Below, piece after piece: positions 58,801-64,000 of a stretch of 64,000 bases of DNA. A program made the translations under genes and the position numbers. Source of the DNA: Delphinus delphis (Eukaryota > Chordata > Mammalia > Artiodactyla > Delphinidae); the NCBI RefSeq assembly GCF_949987515.2, contig NC_082694.2, positions 45,222,451 through 45,286,450 on the forward strand. Reading direction: 5' to 3'. Under the pieces are notes generated by a model that was not told where the DNA came from, did no database searches, and worked only from the letters and a program-made list of their open reading frames with translations. Position 1 is the stretch's first letter. Each line of letters opens with the position of its first letter.

Positions 58801-61800
58801 ATGGTAATAGGAACATACATATCGATAATTACCTTAAATGTAAATGGATTAATCATCCAACCAAAAGACATAGACTGGCTGAATGGATACAAAAACAAGA
58901 CCCATATATATGCTGTCTACAAGAAACCCACTTCAGACCTAGGGACATATACAGACTGAAAGTGAGGGGATGGAAAAAGATATTCCATGCAAATGGAAAT
59001 CAAAAGAAAGCTGGAGTAGCAATTCTCATATCAGACAAAATAGACTTTAAAATAAAGACTGTTACAAGAGACAAAGAAGGACACTACATAAAGATCAAGG
59101 GATCAATTCAAGAAGAAGATATAACAATTGTAAATACTTATGCACCCAACATAGGAGCACCTCAATATATAGGGCAAATGCTAACAGCCATGAAAGCAGA
59201 AATCGACAGTAACACAACAATAGTAGAGGACTTTAACACCCCACTTTCACCAGTGAACAGAGCAGGCAAAATGAAAATAAATAAGGAAACACAATCTTTA
59301 AATGATAAATTAAACAAGATGGACTAAATTGATGTTTATAGGACATTCCATTCAAAAACAACAGAATACACTTCCTTCTTAAGTGCTCATGGAACATTCT
59401 CCAGGATAGATCATAACTTGGGTCACAAATCAAGCCTTGGTAAGTCTAAGAAAATTGAAATCATATCAAGTATCTTTTCTGACCACAATGCTATAAGACT
59501 AGGTATCAATTACAGGAAAAAATCTGTAAAAAGTACAAACACATGGCGGCTAAACAATACACTACTAAATAATCAAGAGATCACTGAAGAAATCAAAGAG
59601 GAAATCAAAAAATACCTAGAAACAAATGACAATGAAAACATGACAACCCAAAACCTACAGGATGCAGCAAAAGCAGTTCTAAGAGAGAAATTTATAGCAA
59701 CCCAATCCTACCTCAAGAAACAAGAAAAATCTCAAATAAACAACCTAAACCTACACCTAAAGCAATTAGAGAAAGAAGAACAAAAAAATCCCAAAGTTAG
59801 CAGAAGGAAAGAAATCATAAAGTTCAGATCAGAAATAAATGAAAAAGAAATGAAGGAAACGATAGCAAAGATCAATAAAACTAAAAGGTGGTTCTTTGAG
59901 AAGATAAACAAAATTGGTAAACCTTTAGCCAGACTCATCAAGAAAAAAGGGAGAAGACTCAAATCAATAGAATTAGAAACGAAAAAGGAGAAGTAACAAC
60001 TGACACTGCAGAAATACAAAGGATCATGGGAGATTACTACAAGCAACTATATGCCAATAAACTGGGCAACCTGGAAGAAATGGACAAATTCTTAGAAAAG
60101 CACAACCTTCCGAGACCGAACCAGGAAGAAATAGAAAATATAAACAGACCAATCACAAGCACCAAAATTGAAACTGTGATTAAAAATCTCCCAACAAACA
60201 AAAGCCCAAGACCAGAGGGCTTCACAGGCGAATTCTATCAAACATTTAGAGAAGATCTAACACCTATTCTTCTCAAACTCTTCCAAAATATAGCACAGGG
60301 ACGAACACGCCCAAACTCATTTTATGAGGCCACCATCACCCTGATACCAAAAGCAGACAAAGATGTCACAAAAAAAGAAAACTACAGGCCAATATCACTG
60401 ATGAACATAGATGCAAAAATCCTCAATGAAATGCTAGCAAACAGAATCCAACAGCACATTAAAAGGATCATACACCATGATCAACTGGCGTTTATCCCAG
60501 GATAAAGTATTGTTCAATATACACAAATCAGTCAATGTGATAAACAATATAAACAAATTGGAGAAAAAACATATGATCATCTCAATAGATGCAGAAAAAG
60601 CTTCTGACAAAATTCAACACACATTTATTATAAAAACCCTCTAGAAAGAAGGCATAGAAGGAACTTTCCTCAACATAATAAAGGCCATATATGACAAACC
60701 CACAGCCAACATCATTATCAATTGTGAAAAACTGAAACCATTTCCACTAAAATCAGGAAAAAGACAACGTTGCCCACTCTCACCACTGTTATTCAACATA
60801 TTTTTGGAAGTTTTAGCCACAACAATCAGAGAATAAAAAGAAATAAAGGAATCCTAATTGGAAAAGAAGAAGTAAAACTGTCTCTGTTTTCAGATGACAT
60901 GATACTACACATAGAGAATCCTAAAGATGCCTCCAGAAAACTACTAGAGCTAATCAATGAATGTGCTAAAGTTGCAGGATATAAAATTAATGCACAGAAA
61001 TCTCTTGCATTTCTATACACTAATGATGAAAAATCTGGAAGAGAAATTAAGGAAACATTCCCATTTACCACTGCAATAAAAAGAATAAAATACCTAGGAA
61101 TAAACCTACTAACCTACTAGGGAGACAAAACACCTGTATGCAGAAAACTATAAGACACTGATGAAAGAAATTAAAGATGATACAAATAGATGGAGAGATA
61201 TACCATGTTCTTGGATTGGAAGCATCAACATTGTGGAAATGACTATACTACCCAAAGCAATCTACAGATTCAATGCAATCCCTATCAAACTACCAGTGGC
61301 ATTTTTCACAGAGTTTGAACAAAAAATTTCACAATTTGTATGGAAACACAAAAGACCCTGAATAGCCAAAGCAATCTTGAGAAAGAAAAACGGAAAGCCC
61401 AGAGATAAACACATGTACATATGGTCACCTTATCTTTGATAAAGGAGGCAAGAATATACAATGGAGAAAAGACAGCCTCTTCAATAAGTGGTGCTGGGAA
61501 AACTGGACAGCTACATGTAAAAGAATGAAATTAGAACACTCCCTAACACCATACACAAGAAAAAACTCAAAGTGGATTAAAGACATAAATGTAAGGCCAG
61601 ACACTATAAACCCCTTCGAGGAAAACATAGGCAAAACACTCTATTACATAAATCACAGCAAGATCCTTTTTGACCCACCTCCTAGAGAAAGGGAAATAAA
61701 AGCAAAAATAAACAAATTGGACCTAATGAAACTTCAAAGCTTTTGCACAGCAAAGGAAAGCATAAACAAGACCAAAAGACAATGCTCAGAATGGGAGACA

Positions 61801-62250
61801 ATATTTGCAAATGAAGCAACTGACGAAGGATTAATCTCCAAAATATACAAGCAGCTCATGCAGCTCACTATCGAAAAAACAAGGAACCCAACCCCAAAAT
61901 GGGCAGAAGACCTAAATAGACATTTCTCCAAAGAAGATATACAGATTGCCAATAAACACATGAAAGGATGCTCAATGTCACTAATCATTAGAGAAATGCA
62001 AATGAAAACTACAATGAGGTATCACCTCACACCAGTCAGAATGGCCATCATCAAAAAATCTAGAAACAAAAAATGCTGGAGAGGGTGTGTAGAAAAGGGA
62101 ACCCTCTTGCACTGTTGGTGGGAATGTAAATTGATAAAGCCACTATGGAGAATAGTATGGAGGTTCCTTAAAAAACTAAAACTAGAACTACCATACGACC
62201 CAGCAATCCCACTACTGGGCATATACCCTGAGGAAACCATAATTCAATAA
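58801..62250 (+). pseudogene. L1 ORF2 remnant (endonuclease and reverse transcriptase)
   Basis: A start at 58801 reads MVIGTYISIITLNVNG, the endonuclease N-terminus. The frame is broken into pieces: 58962-59327 (endonuclease; VEDFNTPL where GDFNTPL is usual), 59418-59996 (linker), 60026-60505 (RT fingers; [15 protein letters not shown]), 60770-61120 (RT palm; LFSDDMIL where FADD is usual, both aspartates kept), 61161-61361, and 61525-62250 (C-terminal part with a Cys/His cluster, [19 protein letters not shown]). Full ORF2 is about 1,275 codons; at least five disruptions remain here, so it is inactive. Confidence 0.9.
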
Positions 62251-63386
62251 CAGTCATGTACCACAACATTCACTGCAGTCCTATTTACACTAGCCAGTAC
62301 ATGGAAGCAACCTAAGTGTCCATCGACAGATGAATGGATAAAGAAGACGTGGCACATATATACAATGGAATATTACTAAGCCATAAAATGAAACGAAATT
62401 GAATTATTTGTAGTAAGGTGGATGGACCTAGAGTCTGTCATACAGAGTGAAGTAAGTCAGAAAGAGAAAAACAAATACCGAATGCAAACACATATATATG
62501 GAATCTTAAAAAAGAAAAAAAATTGTTCTGAAGAACCTAGGGGCAGGACAGGAATAAAGATGCAGACGTAGAGAGTGAACTTAAGAACATGGGGAGGGGG
62601 AAGGGTAAGTTGGGACGAAGTGAGAGAGTGTCATGGACATATATACAGTATCAAATGTAAAATAGATAGCTAGTGGGAAGCAGCCTCATAGCACAGAGGT
62701 CAGCTCGGTGCTTTGTGACCACCTAGAGGGATGGGATAGGGAGGGTGGGAGGGTGACACAAGAGGTAGGAGATATGGGGATATTTAGACACATATATCTG
62801 ATTCACTTTGTCATACAACAGAAACTAACACACCATTGTGAAGCAATTATACTCCAATAAAGATGTTAAAAAAATAATATTTCTTCAAAGTTGCTATAAC
62901 TCCCTAGTCCATAGGTTGCATGAGCGATGTAGTTTTGGTGACAGATGCACCATTTTGGTGTTGGGATGAAAGTCGTCCATGAATGGGGGTGGCCTGGAGT
63001 ACTGTCGAACAGCAAAAGAATGTTGAATGGGATGTCCCTCTCCAAGCAATATTTCTCTACCTCCGGGATAAAGTGGTGGAAAAAACAGTCCTGGAAAATG
63101 GCCTGTGTAACCCAGGCTTTGGGGTTACTTTCAGGAAAAGAGCTCTTGACTATGTTTCTAAGGGCTCTTGGGTTCTCTGAATGATAAACTGAGGCTTCAG
63201 CTTCATATCGCCGGAAGCATTGCCACCAAACTACAGAGTTAGCCTATCCTTTGCTGCTTTATAGGCTGGCATCAAGTTCTCCTCCTTACTGATATAACTT
63301 TGGTCTGGCATCCTCCTCCAGTACAGTCCTGTCTCATCCACAGTAAAAACCTGCTCGGGTAAATACGTGCCTTCATCAATAATTTC

Positions 63387-63926
63387 TCAAAGTGTTTCAC
63401 GAAATTCCCAGGCAGCTACTGTATCTGTACTCACTGCCTCGCCACTTACTTTTACGTTGTGAAGGTTGGCTCTAGCCTGGAACCGATGAAACCAGCCACG
63501 GATGGCATTAAAAGATGCGCCCTCTGATTTTTCGCCATGTTTCTTATTTAAGTCTTCATAAAGCCTTTTAGCTTTCTCTTGAGTCAGCATTAAGCTGAGC
63601 AGGTCTTGATGCTGATGCTGATCCTCATCCTGATCCAAAACCTGAGAAATTTCTCCATCTCCTCCATCACTTTTCCAGGCTTCTTCAATATTATTGTCTA
63701 CATCATTGGCACAGGAGACTTCACATGTTCCATGATCTTTGTCCTTGTTCTTTAGAATCGTGCCAATGGTTGAAAGATTCACTTTATAAGAACAAGCGAT
63801 GTCTACCATCTTTTCACCTTGCTCCACTCTCTCAGTTATATTCACTTTTCTTTCAATTGTTATCGCTTGGCGCTTCTTAGCAGTACCAGCTACATCACTG
63901 CTGCATTTACGCTTGCTTCTGGACAT
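63387..63926 (-). pseudogene. Tigger transposase, N-terminal part (DNA-binding domain)
   Basis: The frame from 63926 starts MSRSKRKCSSDVAGTAKKRQ. It continues with the pogo/CENP-B helix-turn-helix (RVEQGEKMVDIACSYKVN, STIGTILKNKDK), then an acidic linker (about residues 75-105) and the second DNA-binding half (SFNAIRGWFHRFQARANLHN). About 180 residues are open; a stop or frameshift follows at 63387. Just beyond, the shifted frame reads VFTVDETGLYWRRMPDQSYI (about 63290-63352), which contains the first catalytic aspartate. The upstream ATG at 63974 is in frame but does not fit the family start. The rest is decayed and interrupted by L1. Confidence 0.93.
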
Positions 63927-64000
63927 CTGGGCTTGAAATAAAGATACTGTACTACAGTACTGTGTAAAGTACACAAAAGCACAACCATTTGTAGAGGATG

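Larger units (their letters stand above)
56984..62872 (+). mobile_element. Nearly full-length L1 (5,889 bp)
   Basis: Begins GGAGGACCTTCAAGATGGTG, a typical L1 5' start, and ends ACTCCAATAAAGATGTTAAA plus A-tail. Perfect 13-bp target duplication aataatatttctt at 56971-56983 and 62873-62885. Order: 5' UTR (to about 57867), ORF1 region, ORF2 region, 3' UTR. Both ORFs carry stops. It lies antisense to the Tigger it interrupts. Confidence 0.97.
55938..64000 (-). mobile_element. Tigger (pogo-type) DNA transposon, split by L1
   Basis: Right-hand terminus in element terms: CAGTAAGTCGCCTATAAATG at 55938, after the TA at 55936-55937. Element sequence occupies 55938-56983 and 62886-64000; the middle is an L1. 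The other end lies beyond the window. It codes on the minus strand for a CENP-B-like transposase in two broken parts. Confidence 0.9.

Overview
The window is mammalian nuclear DNA, most likely from a whale or dolphin. It is AT-rich and has one CpG island and one spliced gene. It contains about twenty copies of a tRNA-derived SINE that opens with GGGCTTCCCTGGTGGCGCAG (the CHR family of cetaceans and hippos). There is also a mariner element, pogo/Tigger transposons, abundant L1, and the usual ancient mammalian repeats (MIR, L2, MER2, MER5A, MaLR). I saw no ruminant BovB or Bov-A elements, which argues against a ruminant. The species assignment is an inference.

The only cellular gene I can support is ACYP2 (muscle-type acylphosphatase), on the minus strand. 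Exon 1 lies in the CpG island (CDS 20143-20200), a 17-nt microexon 2 is at 5791-5807, and exon 3 is at 4164-4273. All three are in frame, have GT/AG borders and together encode residues 1-61 plus two bases of codon 62 of a protein that is about 99 residues long in human. The last exon is not visible and must lie beyond the left edge. Intron 1 is 14,335 bp and intron 2 is 1,517 bp.

Layout. 1-4163: intron 3, mostly an old L1 interrupted by a MaLR LTR, another L1 tail and a SINE. 4164-20200: ACYP2 exons 3 to 1; intron 1 holds several SINEs, an L2, a nearly complete mariner (13527-14843), an ERV1-type solo LTR (16375-16879), two MIRs and a perfect 62-bp tandem duplication. 19860-20520: CpG island and promoter region. 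20560-64000: the sequence upstream of ACYP2, in which I find no gene.

The upstream part is a stack of insertions. A MER5A is split by a SINE (25619-26009). A short Tigger1 derivative (28352-31411) has been filled by an internally deleted L1 and SINEs. MER2 lies at 35909-36234. A 5'-truncated L1 (45040-49310) carries four later insertions. At the right end there is a three-level nest: an old minus-strand L1 (52958-55937) is split by a minus-strand Tigger DNA transposon (55938 to beyond the edge), which is itself split by a nearly full-length plus-strand L1 (56984-62872) with a perfect 13-bp target-site duplication. All transposon proteins are broken. I found no evidence of a novel biological system. 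The most informative points are the microexon gene structure, the nested-insertion chronology, and a few unexplained ORF-like patches.
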